This document shows, in pieces, positions 28,379 through 42,226 of a stretch of 64,000 bases of DNA. Position 1 is the first letter of the stretch, and the number at the start of each line of letters is the position of its first letter. A program made the translations under genes and the position numbers. Below the pieces are notes generated by a model. The model was not told the DNA's origin, did no database searches, and saw nothing but the letters and a program-made list of their open reading frames with translations. Location of the stretch: NCBI RefSeq assembly GCF_910592395.1, contig NC_088319.1, positions 4,340,001 through 4,404,000 of the forward strand, read 5' to 3'. The DNA is from Lineus longissimus (lineage: Eukaryota > Nemertea > Pilidiophora > Heteronemertea > Lineidae).

Positions 28379-29831
28379 AGCTGAGCTGCACGAACAAATC
28401 TCACAGTAGCTGATTAAGAAACTAAGATGAGACGGATACGGCACAGCCATGGATGCAATATTTCTGACTGCTACTATGTCTAATAATTCACTACGTTAAT
28501 TTTTCGGAATTTGCACACTAGAATCTTTGTCTAAATCCTTATATCTACGCGAAATCGAAACAGACATCATAGCATTCCACTCTCTACCGTAAGGAATTTC
28601 CGTGTTGCATAAATAAATTCATTGATATTCCGGGAGATATAATTGTCGCAATAAGTATATTGAGGGAAATTACACATGCAGTAAAGTGTATTTGGTTGAC
28701 ACCATAAAGGAGCATTGGTTAGGCAAGAGTCTTTAAATAAAAAATTTGAAAGACTCAGACTGGTTGAAAGACTCTGGTCAGGCAAATCCCAAGGATACTA
28801 AGTAATCTTGTTCTGAGCAACACCACTATCTTTTAATAAATGTGATGTGGTCACATTCCGGAGTTCAACTAAGTGCCCTCGGCCAGACGAGATGAAAAAC
28901 ACTATGAGCAAGTCGAAGACAGACTGTTATTTGAATGACGATCGCCGTATTTTGGAGATCATCTTTCAAATGAGAGTATGGAAAGAGTCAGTTCGACTAC
29001 TAAACTGTTATTGCAATACAATGCAATAGTTGTAAATTGAAAGTGAAAGAAAGCGATATTCGGAGGTTTCAGCTTGCATCTTCTTTTATTGACGGTCATG
29101 GCCTCTATGCACCATATAATACAATCCATCAGAATTCAAAACGGACGGAGACTCTTTCCAGGGGGACATTTTCCACTTCTACACTGTACTGGATTGTGTG
29201 ACCCAGTTCAATTTTGTCATTGAATAATTGAGTTCACCATCGCGTTGCCAAGATATCTGGACGATTATCTTCATCGAATCGGAGCTTACGTCCTCGTTTC
29301 AAAGATGTCTGGTCGCCGTCGTTACCGAGTTGGAGTTCATGCTCACGTTCGTGTTTCAACGATCGCTGGTCGAGTGCAGTCACCGAGTCGGAGCTTACGA
29401 CCACGTTTCAACGATCTCAGGTTGAAAATCGTCTCCGAGTCGGAGTTCATGAAAATCTTTGGATCGTTGTGTTTCTATTTGTTATGTCTATTTTAGACTA
29501 CTTCTCAATGCTGGCTAGATGCATGGCTTGCTGTTATGTTATCATTAAACCTGTGGTTCTGGTCATCATTCAGACACGAGGCTTTCAAGCCTCTTGGGAT
29601 CATTTGATGAGCATGATTAATAGTTATAATAGAAGACACTTACCAGTCAGTTGAAGCGTGATTGAGATCCGATCGAAACCTTAAAATCAGGAATTGAGTA
29701 ATAACATGCCCGCCGTTTCTTATTTTTGAGGGTCATAGTTTCGGCTGCATTTTTCTTTGTGCCTTGTTCTCCCTGACGTACGCGTTCAAGTATGAGTGTT
29801 CAGGTGAGCTAGCGTCTGCTATCTAATTTTA

Positions 29832-30780
29832 TTACTCCATTCCCATGCGGGCAAGATCGAACAGCTCGAGTATGAAGTTAGGCGATATAGGTCGAACAGT
29901 GTTGGTCTGGCTGAGGCAAGGCTCACTTGTACAGGTGAGATGACAACAGCCGATGGACACAGACTCTTCTTTAGTGGTAAACATTCCAAGCGTGGATATG
30001 GGATGGCAGCCATGATTCATAAGGACACGGCACCAGCAGTTCTAAAAGCAACCTATTGGTAGTCCCTAGTGCACCAACTGTGAAATTAGTAAAACCTAAC
30101 CATTAATTAGTGGTTCCAACTAAAATAGGTAGTAAAACTACCATCAAAATGGTTAAGAATTACCATTTTGATAGTTAAAACAAATAATTCCACAGTCAGT
30201 GCAATAGCAACTACATGTACCAGAGTAGTAAAACATAACAATAATTAGTTACTTTCACTATTTAATTTTAAAAAGAGTATTGACCAGTCTCCAACCGTAT
30301 GATGACTGTGAGGATCAGCGCAAAACCATTCAACCTGTCAGTTGTCCAGATCAACGCTCCAACAAGCTTTGGATCCGAGGACAGGATGAATGGATTTTAC
30401 GAAGACATCATGGCTACTATGCAGTCTCTCCCAAAGCAGGACATTATTATGGTAGTAGGGGGCTGTGACGCAAAAATCGGCACCGATGCCTAGGACCAAT
30501 GGAAAGGCAACGTCGGGAGATTTTGCTCAGGAGTAACAAACAAGAGGGGCCTCCGGATAATTGAATTTCCTCAAAAACTCAGTCGAAAGGCAACTTGGCA
30601 TTCTCCTATTGGTAACACACACAACATGATCGAGTACATTACGGTTACGAAAAATTTCGTGAGCAGCATCAGCATGGCTGAGACCAGGATCTATCCAGGA
30701 GCAGATGTTGGAATTGACCATGACCCTGTCCTTACCCCAATCGCGTTTTTACTATCCTCATGGCAAGCTACAATCCAGGT
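29832..30780 (+). pseudogene. LINE endonuclease remnant with MITE, unit C
   Basis: Same structure as 21672-22660. The endonuclease pieces lie at 29832-30058 and 30293-30490, split by the MITE at about 30060-30278. It ends in a short triplication of 'CTACAATCCAGG' (30768-30805) not seen in unit B. Confidence 0.7.
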
Positions 30781-33700
30781 TACAAGCTACAATCCAGGCT
30801 ACAATCCAAGTTGTCCCTTGAGACTGATATTTCTGCTCCAAAGGCTGAATTTCAAATGTTAATTGCTTAATAAATGCCCACCCGCTCTAAATTCTTTTTA
30901 CGTTTAATCATAATTATCATGTCAGTGAACAACTTGATTATAGGCATCTCATAAAATATAACCCATACTAGTCCAGCAAGTCAGGAATGCAAACAGGATG
31001 ATAAAAGTAGGAAACAGGTTAAGAAGTTTCTATGCTATACCCGATTAAACAACTGATAAGACGATAGAGATAATATACTAGTATTTTACCGTCCTTTATT
31101 ACGAGCTACACTGTACATTCGTAAAAGGATTCTTGCCAGATTCCTAATATAGTTAAGATCTAAAATAAGAAATCTTGCAACGAAATGTACATGCAGTCGT
31201 TCACAAAACTGAATAATATCTTTAAAATCTTATACAAATCTTAATTCTGGATTTTGGCCGGGGAGATCAGAGCCGCGATAATCGATTCCTGTCCCATGCA
31301 AGGACCTACGATGACCACCGTAAACATGGTAAACGAGGAATTTTTGTTGCATGCAATCATGATCACAGGTCGTAGTGACAAAAAGCATAAGTCTACTTTA
31401 GGTTCAAGGATCAGAATCACAAATAGCTACGTAACAACATTTTTCATATGTGAACATGTGTATGGGGTCGGATTCTATTCCACGATATCCATTTTCAAAG
31501 CAATCGATGTCAAAATAAGTTTATGCACTGTTTTCTTTGAATCAAATTTAACAAATACAGTTATTGACGCTGGTTGTGGTTTTATTGATTAAACGTTGTC
31601 TTGTTAAAGCCACAGTTATCTTGCTAAAATCAGGCTCTATTGCATCGGTTGTGTCTGTCGCAGCAGAACTAAGGACACAAGTTCAGAGAGGTGACTAAAC
31701 ATGCTATTTTCGAAATTCACCATTTCCTGATCAGCGCCTCTTGTAGCGGAGCTCTGAGACGTAGACGCTGACGTCCTCAATTACTTCGAAATTGATTTAC
31801 TTTTGGCGAACTATTGACCAAACGAAGCTTGATATGCCTAATTATTCTTGTCGCATGGTAATTGTGTGATTTTACCTTTGATAGATGTTGTTGTGAATTA
31901 CGTGTACGCTCTATTAAACGTCCTTGGTTTCAGTTGATGTGTCTGGCATTTGACCGACGAATGTTTGGGGTCAGCGCTAACTGCAGTCTTTATAAAGAAT
32001 GTTATTTGTACACAAATGCATTTGAGATATACACGTACGCTCGTGCCATGCAAAATTCTGCATTTTAACATAACCCAGGAGGCTCTTGGTTGAGTTTCCA
32101 AAAACTCTCAGTTCCGCAAACAGAAAGAGGCTAGCTATGATTTGTGATAGCAATGTATTTCAGAATGTCCCTTCGACAATCAAATCGTCATTGATCCATT
32201 GCCGAAATATGCTTGTCTTAACAGAAAATTTCGCGTTTAGGAGGTTTTCACAAATTTCGCGAGTAAGTCATGATTGCGAAAGCATTCTGCCGCGAAAATC
32301 CTTTCCTTTTCGGCAAGAATTCCATGTCATTGTTGGCATTGCATCCAGCTACAGGTCCTATTTTGATCGAGGTGTTTAAAGAGACTGCGTATACAGTGTA
32401 CCCTTTGCAATTAGCACGTATCGTAATGACTCCTAAAAACCACAAATTCCACATGTCTTGAATAGTGCCCAACAATCGTTGGTCCTGGGTGCACCTTAAG
32501 TGCACCCAGGACCAATCTTGGTGTACCTTAACTTCACATAAAGATCCTTATGTGCACCCAGTGTGAAATTCGCGCCGATTAAAAACCTGCGTCCAAGGTT
32601 GAAAATGGTATGTCTGTCTTGTAGCAAATCACAAAATCTCGTGTCGAACATTTGCTCTATTTTTCGCTTAAAAAGTGTATAAATATACAGTTATGACAGA
32701 TGGTGGTAAGAAATAAAGAAAAAGTATTTTTAAGAACATAATACTATTTACTATGTCATTAAGTGTGCTGTATGAAATGATTCCCCCATTCATACATACA
32801 TCCGTTCATAGCACACGTGTGCGCAATGACCCCTAGATCCTGCCACTGATGTCGAACTGACAATGACATTTTGACGCCTCGTTTACAGTTCGTGTTCAGC
32901 AAAATTGCGGATGTAGAGCAAAAGCACGCGTTTGTCATGCTGATGCAAATATTTACTCCTAAACAGGAAAAGATATCATTCTAGGCCCTCTTACTACAAT
33001 CAATCCCCATGGCAAATATATATGAACAACAGAAAGTCCCCATGCAGTGAACCTGGCCATGCTGCCTATGTTTACCTAATTAGCATAATGTAGGCCAACA
33101 CTATGGGTGCCCCCTATTATCAGTTAATCGTACTACTCATTTCAATGGAAGCCTTAACAGGTGTGAGTTAGTGTTCAGCAAAATTACGGATGTAGAGCAA
33201 AAGCACGCGTACCCCACATCGGACACAGGATTTTTAATCGGCGCGTATTTCAATCTGTTTGCACATAATGATCCTTTTAAAGCAGCACCCAGGAGCATCC
33301 TGGGTGCGGTGCTGTTAAGGTACACCCAGCTTGGTCCTTGGTACACCTAAGGTGCACCCATGACGACATTTGCCCTTTCGACGACACTGACTGTATTGCA
33401 TGTGTTAGGTCGACTGAAATATTGTGAAGGATAGACACCTACATGTAGATGTAGGTGACACTAGTTAATTTGTTTTAGCTATATCGTGTATTCAAAAATG
33501 CTCAGAAACAATCCCATGCAAAAAAATTTCTGAAGAAAATCTGTTGAGAAACCCTTTACCTTTACAGTATTCTAAACGGATTTTAATAGGTGCTATATAG
33601 GTTTTTCATGTATGATTTAAAAAGTTATTTTAGTTATATAGAATTTCTATGTTTATAAAATACATAGACTATACTGTATATACTATATAGATTTTTTTTC

Positions 33701-33910
33701 ACATGGGATCTTATAGTTTATAGGTTGTCCTTTACAAACCCTATACAGGTGCTATACCGGTATAGATTTTATATAGCCTTTTTTGGCCATTTTTGGCCAT
33801 TTTCTTTAAAGATTTGCTCCGGAGGATTTTGTCTGTGGTATAAGTTTGCAATGACACCATCAATATCTCGAGAAAGCAGGTAATCCAATCAAAAATTATA
33901 TTGCGTGTAA

Positions 33911-34297
33911 ATGCAATTCATGACTATATGGGAGTTATTGCTGGTCCTGACCAACATTGACAGAGCTCTAGCAAGTTTAGTGTTTTCCTCATTTCAATTC
34001 ATGGCAATGGACATTAACGGAACTGATAGCAATTTAACTTTCGCAATCTTACGAGTTCAGTCAATTCTTCGATGTGGTATGGCATGCTCGAATATTCAGA
34101 TGTGCGTTGCCTTTTTCTCCACCCCCCAGAACGGCCATGACCGCCATGATCAAACGGAAACCTGCCATCTTCACAAGAATGCTGCTACCAAGGACTGGAC
34201 TTGTAGAGACGGGAAAACAGGACATCGGCTTTGGAAAAAGCAGGTAGCCAATATTTCGGTTTTTATATTCGCAACCTATTTTGCAATAAAGACATAA
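33911..34297 (+). CDS. PAN/apple-like small protein candidate, unit C (128 aa)
   Basis: Intact copy of the 25508 ORF with about 14 residue differences. The cysteine pattern is retained ('LRCGMACSNIQMC', 'ETCHLHKNAA', 'DWTC'). See the unit B entry for domain reasoning. Confidence 0.45.
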   Translation: MQFMTIWELLLVLTNIDRALASLVFSSFQFMAMDINGTDSNLTFAILRVQSILRCGMACSNIQMCVAFFSTPQNGHDRHDQTETCHLHKNAATKDWTCRDGKTGHRLWKKQVANISVFIFATYFAIKT

Positions 34298-35474
34298 ATA
34301 TTGCGTGCGCAACCGGTTAGACACTAGGACGGCGTTGCTTGCCCTACTGACAAGCTCGCATTGGATTGTTTGATATCGGAATTTCGTTAGTCCTAGACTG
34401 GTTGCCTACCAGGGCTAAAGAAGCCATATTTAGTATATTTAGTGTGTTGGGTTTAATTACAGTTAGTATGAATGACTCGTTCTATGGAACGATCTCCATC
34501 ATCCGCGCATTGCGCCCATAATTGTTAGAACTAAAATTTTCTTCAACGACGTTAACCGGAGCGCCCGAGACTGGAATATGAAACTTTATGCAGCTGTTGA
34601 AACAAAAAGCTAATTCTCGTGGGAATGCATGGCGTACAGTCAACTGAGGAATAAGGTGTACACCTACACTTCAACTTTGAGGGTAAATTATGGTCGTCTG
34701 ATAATTACTTCGATTCAACTGACCTGGTAAACATTTCTCACAAATATATGATAAATTACGTGAAACTGCACAATACTACTTTCGAATTCAGACCGACCTG
34801 TGTTTTAGGCGTACCTGTCTATGATAAAGTCGTATTTCAAGTCGTGCACTGCAATTTGGATAACCACTTCGTTGTAGCCATCTTATACACTGATCCAATT
34901 TGATATTATAAACATTACTGTAAAAATCCAGATGGAATGGCATAATGAAAACGTTCGTCGATTAACTGAATATTAGATAACCGTACGTAATTCAATATCG
35001 GAGATGAAGTCGGAGTGGGACTCGGAACGGGACAAGGCTCCGATTTAGCGGAATCTGCAATAAACATTTGAAAAGTTCCATTAGTATCAATTTGCTGAAA
35101 CCCCTATATTTATATCGACTTAGAAAAAAAAGACCCAACCTGTCTATAATATATACAGGGTATACCAAAGAGGCTGTATCCGCCTATACGTTAATAATGG
35201 GTTTATATAAACAAGATGAGCGCATTACTTATGAAGATTGTCTAATCAACAGAGAGAGACAGCCTTCCATCTCTCCCATAATGTAATGTACTAAAACCTA
35301 ATTTCAACAATTTCATCCACTTCATTTAAAGATGTCATATCTTAACTTTTAACCGCCACGCCGAACTAGCAGAGGGGCACCTATCGGTCGTACCGTGATC
35401 TAAGGATCTATGGCCAGTTCCCACCGTGGGCGGCATCAGTATTTTACCACACAGGGCTAAGTGTCATAGTCACA

Positions 35475-36476
35475 GTGGCTCTTTTTCATTACTCCTCGAG
35501 TCCTTATCGTAACGTCTACGTCTACAGCCAAGATGATATAAGCGGAGATTTTAAACTGATGTATCATTTTCATTTTAACGAGCTCGCATTTATTGCTGGC
35601 GAATATGGCAATGATGTCATAGGTGTTAGCACTCGTCGTGGACGGAAATCTGTCGCTGAAAAGTTTCGAGCATTTCAATTCGATTTGATTGGAAGTAGCA
35701 ATTGCCGAGAGTTGATTCTACCGTATGGTGAACTTGAGAAAAGCGTCGGTCCAAAGAATTCGAGGTTCAAATATTTCAAAATGGTTTCATGTGGTGAGAA
35801 TGTTTTCTTGGAGTTGACCTTTCGATGCAAATTTCAGCAGCACAAAAACAGGGGAAAATACCTGTTTATGTCTTGGTTAAATTGGTATAAAATAGTAAAC
35901 ATAGGGTTTGTTCTTAAACTTCGGTATGTCAAAAGTCTAAAAGAGATAAACTACTCTCTTGTGCCTGAAGCCAAAAGTGCTTTATTATCTGATATGGATA
36001 ACATCATGTTAGAGGATATCCGATGTGATTTGAATGGTTATCTCTATAAATCATCAGCTAGAACACACTCCATCACCATCTTAGAAAAACCGTACGAGTA
36101 TAATAAATCCACGTCGATTATCTTACGTGATGATTTTTTCAGAAAATTGGGAGACTCCGCAATTCTGTCTTTGTTAGGATCATATAATGTCGTCGTTGAG
36201 GTTCATCGGGCGAAGTTCGTTACCATATTTTTAAGTAAGCATCCTACGGAGAGCTTTAGGCTGAATCCTAAGAATCACGCTCAATTTCTGTTTAGGTTGC
36301 AATTGGGGCCATGCCTGGATGAATCCGAGGTGGAAGCTAAGAATACGTTATTGATGACCTTACGTGACCCTTTTGTCTCCAACCATTGGTTAATAGTCGG
36401 TGCTAATGAAAGATTATTTGCCTGGCCCAAATTCGCTACTGGTAAGCAAATGACCGCAAAGGTATTTACTCTGTAA
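35475..36476 (+). CDS. ORF-X, unit C/D junction copy (333 codons from first GTG)
   Basis: Same protein as at 27239, with about 15 substitutions and the usual stop after VFTL. Differences are mostly conservative (for example E/K and R/H). The frame is intact. The 5' extension without ATG is also open here upstream of 35475. Confidence 0.5.
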   Translation: MALFHYSSSPYRNVYVYSQDDISGDFKLMYHFHFNELAFIAGEYGNDVIGVSTRRGRKSVAEKFRAFQFDLIGSSNCRELILPYGELEKSVGPKNSRFKYFKMVSCGENVFLELTFRCKFQQHKNRGKYLFMSWLNWYKIVNIGFVLKLRYVKSLKEINYSLVPEAKSALLSDMDNIMLEDIRCDLNGYLYKSSARTHSITILEKPYEYNKSTSIILRDDFFRKLGDSAILSLLGSYNVVVEVHRAKFVTIFLSKHPTESFRLNPKNHAQFLFRLQLGPCLDESEVEAKNTLLMTLRDPFVSNHWLIVGANERLFAWPKFATGKQMTAKVFTL

Positions 36477-38159
36477 CAAAGTACTCGGGTGGACTTATAT
36501 TGTTGATAAAGCTGAGCTGCACGAACAAATCTCACAGTAGCTGATTAAGAAACTAAGATGAGACGGATACGGCACAGCTATGGATGCAATATTTCTGACT
36601 GCTACTATGTCTAATAATTCACTACGTTATCTTTTCGGAATTTGCACACTAGAATCTTTGTCTAAATTCTTATATCTACTATATATTATAGTAATGAAAC
36701 ACAGCCTTGGGCAGCCGGTGTCATATTATAGTTGACCAGGTTTAGGAGCATTGGTTAGGCAAGAGTCTTTAAATAAAAATATTGAAAGACTCTCAGACTG
36801 GTTAAAAGACTCTGGTCAGGCAAATCCCAAGGATACTAAGTAATCTTGTTCTGAGCAACACCACTATCTTTTGATAAATGTGATGTGGTCACATTCCGGA
36901 GTTCAACTAAGTGCCCTTGGTCAGAACGATATGAAAACACTATGAGCAAGTCGATGACTCTCATTTGAATGACGGTCGCCGTATTTGAAAGATCATCTTT
37001 CAAATGAGAGTCTGGAAAGAGTCAGTTCGAACACTAAACTGTTATTGCAATACAACGCAATAGTTTGAAATTGAAAGTGAAAGAAAGCGTTATTCGGAGG
37101 TTTCAGCTTGCATCTTCTTTTATTGACGGTCATGGCCTCTATGGACCATATAATACAATCCATCAGAATACAATACGGCTGGAGACCTTTTCCAGGGGGA
37201 CATTTTCCACTTCTACACTGGATTGTGTGACCCAGTTCAATTTTGTCATCGATCAATTGAGTTCACCATCGCGTTGCAAAGATATCTGGTCGATCATCTT
37301 CATCGAATCGGAGTTTACGTCCTCATTTCAAAGATGTCTGGTCGCCGTCGTCACCGAGTTGGAGTTCATGCTAACGTTCGTGTTTCAACGATCGCTGGTC
37401 GAGTGCAGTCACCGAGTCGGAGCTTCTGACCACGTTTCAACGATCTCAGGTTGATTATCGTCACCGAGTCGGAGTTCATGCAAATCTTTTGATCGTTGTG
37501 TTTGTATTTTTTATGTCTATTTTAGACTACTTCTCAATGTTGGCTAGATGCATGATTTGCTGTAATGTTATCATTAATCCTGTGGTTCTGGTCATCATTT
37601 AATCGCGAGGCTTTCAAGCGTCCTGGGATCACTTGATGAGCTTGAATAATTGGTGAGATAGAAGACATTTGCCAGTAAGATGAGGTGTGATTTAGATTCG
37701 ATCTAAACCTTCCGACGTCCGCGTTCATTCATGTATATATGGTCAGGTCAGCTAGCGTCTGCTATCTCATGTCATCACTCCATTCCCGATTGAGGGTCCC
37801 ATGGAATCGCATCGTTTAGCTCAACTTTACTCATTGGACTTTTTTAAATTGTATGGCTTGCGATTCTGTCAGGTCCGGCCAGTGGAGACCAGTTTGCCAC
37901 TGGCAAACCTGCAGACCAGTGCAACCTGCTCAGAGTCCGACAATCGGCGACTAAACCGGTACCCCAACCACAGTCTTTGACTTTGGTGTGGAGGGTGGCC
38001 AGTAACCCAGATGGAACTAAACCCAATCTCCATCTTCAGAGCTGATGAGCTCATTGTCCAGCCCTTGGCCATCTATCGACTCCTGCAGTGGAGATGGCCT
38101 CCACAAGGAGTTACCCAGCCCGTGAATCAACATGGCAAGGAAACAACGAAATCCATACC

Positions 38160-39072
38160 GGACTCCAGACTCTTCTTGAGTGGTCAACATTCCTAGCGTG
38201 GGCCTGGAACGACAGGTTTGGTTCATAAGGACACCGCTCCAGCAGTTCTGAAAGCAACTAATTGGTAGCCCCTATTGCACCAACTGTGAAATTACTAAAA
38301 ACTAACCAGTATTCAGTTGTTCCAAAAAAGGGAGGTAAAACTACCATTAAAATGGTTAAGAATTAACATTTTGATAGTTAAAACAACTAATTTCACAGTC
38401 AGTGCAATAGCAACTACATGTACCAGAGTAGTAAAACATAGCTACAATTAGTTACTTTTACTATTTAATTTTAAAAAGAGTACTGACCAGTCTCCAACCG
38501 TATGATGACTGTGAGGATCAGCGCAAAACCATTCAACCTATCAGTTGTCCAGATCTACGCTCCAACAAGCTATGGATCCGAGGACAGGATGAATGGCTTT
38601 TACGACGATTTCATGGCTACTATGCAGTCTCTCTCAAAGCAGGACATTATTCTGGTAGTCGGGGGCTGTAACGCAATAATCGGCACTGACGCCTCAGACT
38701 TATTGAAAGGCAACGTCGGGAGATTTTCCTCAGGAGTAACATCGAGAGGGGCCTCCGGCTAACTGAATTTGCTAGATTCCACGAACTCGCCATATAGAAA
38801 ACACCTTCCCGCCTCAAAAACTCAGTCGAAAGACAACCTGGCATTCACCTAGTGGTAATACACACAACAAGATCGACTACCTTATGGTTACGAAAAGGTT
38901 CATGAGCAGCATCAACATGGCTAAGACCAGGACCTATCCAGGAGCAGATGTTGGATTTGACCATGAGCCTATCCTCAACCCAATGGCGCTTTTACTATCC
39001 TCATGGCAAGCTACAATCCACGCCCGAGTTGTCCCTTTGAGATACTGTATTATGCTAAATGACCTTGAATAA
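38160..39072 (+). pseudogene. LINE endonuclease remnant with MITE, unit D
   Basis: The second endonuclease piece (38502-38700) is the least decayed copy: 'LSVVQIYAPTSYGSEDRM' and 'DIILVVGGCNAIIGTDA'. The first piece (38160-38265) is shorter than in B and C. The MITE separates them at 38268-38480. Confidence 0.7.
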
Positions 39073-41911
39073 CGTGTGACAGTGAGAGACTGATATTTCT
39101 GCTCATATGGCGGAATTTCAAATGTTAATTGCTTAAAGGAATTGGCGGCTTTTTATGGCAGTTTGTTTTTTTTTTCCTCTGGTTCATAATGAGTAAACTT
39201 TTTTTCTCAACGAGTTTGATGCTTTTCCAATTTTTATTCCAGCTCTTAGATAGTAGAAAAATGCGTCATTCGTTATTTCTGGTACGTACACGTCTTGGCG
39301 CGAAAGACTTTTCCCGCCACGTGAGTGCACGCTGATATTCGAGTTCACATATGAACCCCGCTATCAAGACGCAACGTCATTTCCATTTATCTTCGCACTT
39401 GCGGGGTAACCAAGCGCCATCAGCGTGACGACAGAAGTTCGAGATCAGCACCAAGAGGTCACAGGGTAGATCCATGGCTCCAGGAAACGCCTTACTAGTG
39501 CATCGTTCCACGTGGAAATGGTCGACGCACGGAGAGCTAACTCGGGTCAAATCAGAGTCAAAATCGAAAAAGGGTGATAATTCAGTCTGATTTTGAAATT
39601 TCCTCTTTTTGTGCAATTTGTTGATGGAAACTACTTAATATATAAATTAAAAAGAAGTGACTGGGCAGCCGACAGCTGAATAATATTGCCCTTAATAATG
39701 CCAATGGTCTTTTAATGCCAACCCGCTTTAAAGTCTTAATTGGGCATCTCATAAAACATAACCCCTGCTGGAATGCAAACAGGATTTTAAAAGTAGGAAG
39801 CAGATGTTTAGACGTTTATGCTATACCCGATTAAACGACTGATAAAACGATAGAGATAATATATACTTGTTCACAAAACTGAATAAGATCTTAACGATCT
39901 CATACATAACTTATCTCGATTTTGGCCCGTGAGAGCCTCTATAATTGATTCCTGTCGCATGCAGTTACCTGCGATGACCACCGTAAACATGGTAAACGTG
40001 TGAGTTTTGTCACATGCAGTCATGATCACCGGTCGTAGTGACAAAAAGCACTAGTCTGCTTTAGTTTCAATGATCTGGATACGCAAGCTACGTAATAGCT
40101 ACGTAACTACATTTTGTATATCAACATGCGCATGGGGTCTGATTCTAATCTGCGATATCGATTTTCAAAGCACTCGACGTCAAAATATAAAGGTTTTCTT
40201 TGATAATTCAATTTAATCAAATGCAATTATTGACGCTGGTTGTGTTGTTATTCATTAAACGTTGTCTTGTTAAAGCTACAGTTATCGTGTCATGAGGATC
40301 TATTGCATCGATTGTGTCTGTTGCAGCAGAACTAGGAGGTGACTAAGAATGCTATTTTCGGCCTTTTTCCTGATCAGTGTTGTAGCGCAGCCAGTCTCAT
40401 GATGTGGGGAAAATATTTCTTTCCGTCATCATGTCGACTGTTTTCCCCGACAACAGAGCCAACACAGCAGCTCCGGCTCTATAGAGGCGCTGATCAGGAA
40501 TTAAAGAGGCTAATTGTGCTTCGGAATAGGATCCGAGGCTTAGGGTCTATATTGAGATACCAATACCATTTACCTTGTTGCTAAAATTTCGTCGAAACCT
40601 GCGCTGGTTTTCAAATCTAAACTACCTTTTTTTCAGTATTCAAAATTTGTGAGATTAATATATTTTGGAATTGATTTACTTTTGGCAAGCTATTGACCAA
40701 ACAAAGCCGGATATGCCAAATTATTCTTTTCGCATGGTAAATGTGTGCTTTTACCTTTGATATATGTTGTTATGAATCAAGTGTACGCTCTACAGGCCCT
40801 GAATTATTTTCCTTTGGACAATAGAATTCTATTGTGTATCCATTGTGTGAAGGAAAATAATTTTTGGGCCACCCTGTATAAAACGTCCTTGGTTTCAGTT
40901 GATGTGTCTGGCATTTTACCGACGAATGTTTGGGGTCAGCGCTGACTGCAGTCTTAGCGTATTTAATTTGTACACAAATGCATTCGAGATATTCATGTAC
41001 GCACGTGCCATGCAAAATGCTGCATTTTAACATAACCAGGAGGCTCTTGTTTGAGTTTCAAAAAACTCTCAGTTCCGCAAAGAGAAAGAGGCCAAATATG
41101 ATTTGTGACACTAGATGTATTTTTGAATGCCACTTCGACAATCAAATCGTCATTGATCCATTCCCGAAATATGCTTCTTTTAACAGAAAATTCGCGTTAA
41201 GGAAGTTTACACAAATTTCGCGAGTAGGTCAAGATCGCGAAAACATTCAACCGCAAAAATCCTTTCCTTTTCAGCAAGAATTCCATGTCATTGTTGCCAT
41301 AATGGCATTTCATCCAGCCACTGGCCCTATTTCGATCGAGGTGATTAAAGAGACTGCGTATATAGTGTACCCTTCGCAATTAGCACGTATCGTACTAAAA
41401 ACCTCTAATTCCACACGTCTTGAATAGTGCCCAAGAATCTTTGGTCCCGGGTGCACCTTAATTTGGGTGTCCTTAACTACAATAAGGTTCCTTATGCACA
41501 CCCAGTTTGAAATTGGCACCGATTAAAAACCGGTTAAAAATGGTATGTTTGTCCTGAATTGAAGCAAATCTGAACATTTGCTCTATTTCCCTCTTAAAAT
41601 CTTACGAGTTCAGTCAATTCTTCGATATGGAGAGCTATGCTCGACGATATTCAGATGTGTGTTGCCTTTTTCACCACATAAAATACACTAAAAGCCTATA
41701 GAATTTGTTCATCTTATAGTATATAGGTTGTCCTTTACAAACCCTATACAGATGCTATAACGGTTTAGATTCTATATAACCTTTGGACCATTTTCTTTAA
41801 AAATTTGCAACAGAGAGTTTTGTCCGTGGCATTAATTTGCGATAACACCATCAATATCTTGAGAAAGAAGGTCGTCAAGAATTCTAAATGTTGAGTTCGT
41901 AAACCCTGTGA

Positions 41912-42226
41912 ATGCAATTCATGACTATATGGGAGTTATTGCTGGTCCTGATCAACATGGACAGAGCTTCAGCAAGTTTAGTCTTTTCCTCATTTCAATT
42001 CATGACAATGGACATTAACGGAAATGATAACCATTTAACTTTCGCAATATTACGAGTTCAGTCAATTCTTCGATGTGGTATGGCATGCTCGAATATTCAG
42101 ATGTGCGATGCCTTTTTCACCACCCCCCAGAACGGCCATGACCGCCATGAGACTGGTTGCCTACCAGGGCTAAAGAAGCCATATTTAGTATATTTAGTGT
42201 GTTGGGTTTATTTACAGTTAGTATGA
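41912..42226 (+). pseudogene. PAN/apple-like ORF, unit D (C-terminus deleted)
   Basis: The first ~76 codons match the other copies. A deletion after 'NGHDRHE' joins it to downstream non-coding sequence that normally lies ~230 bp further on, so the second cysteine group is lost. Confidence 0.45.

Larger units (their letters stand above)
27965..36095 (+). repeat. Host tandem unit C (8131 bp, type-1 tail)
   Basis: The head (27965 to about 30780) is nearly identical to unit B. The tail from about 30860 diverges from unit B and instead matches the window start (1-1381) over 33168-34478. It holds a minisatellite (29235-29460), a LINE remnant with MITE, a 37-nt palindrome (32479-32515), a PAN-like ORF (33911) and the ORF-X 5' part. 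Confidence 0.85.
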
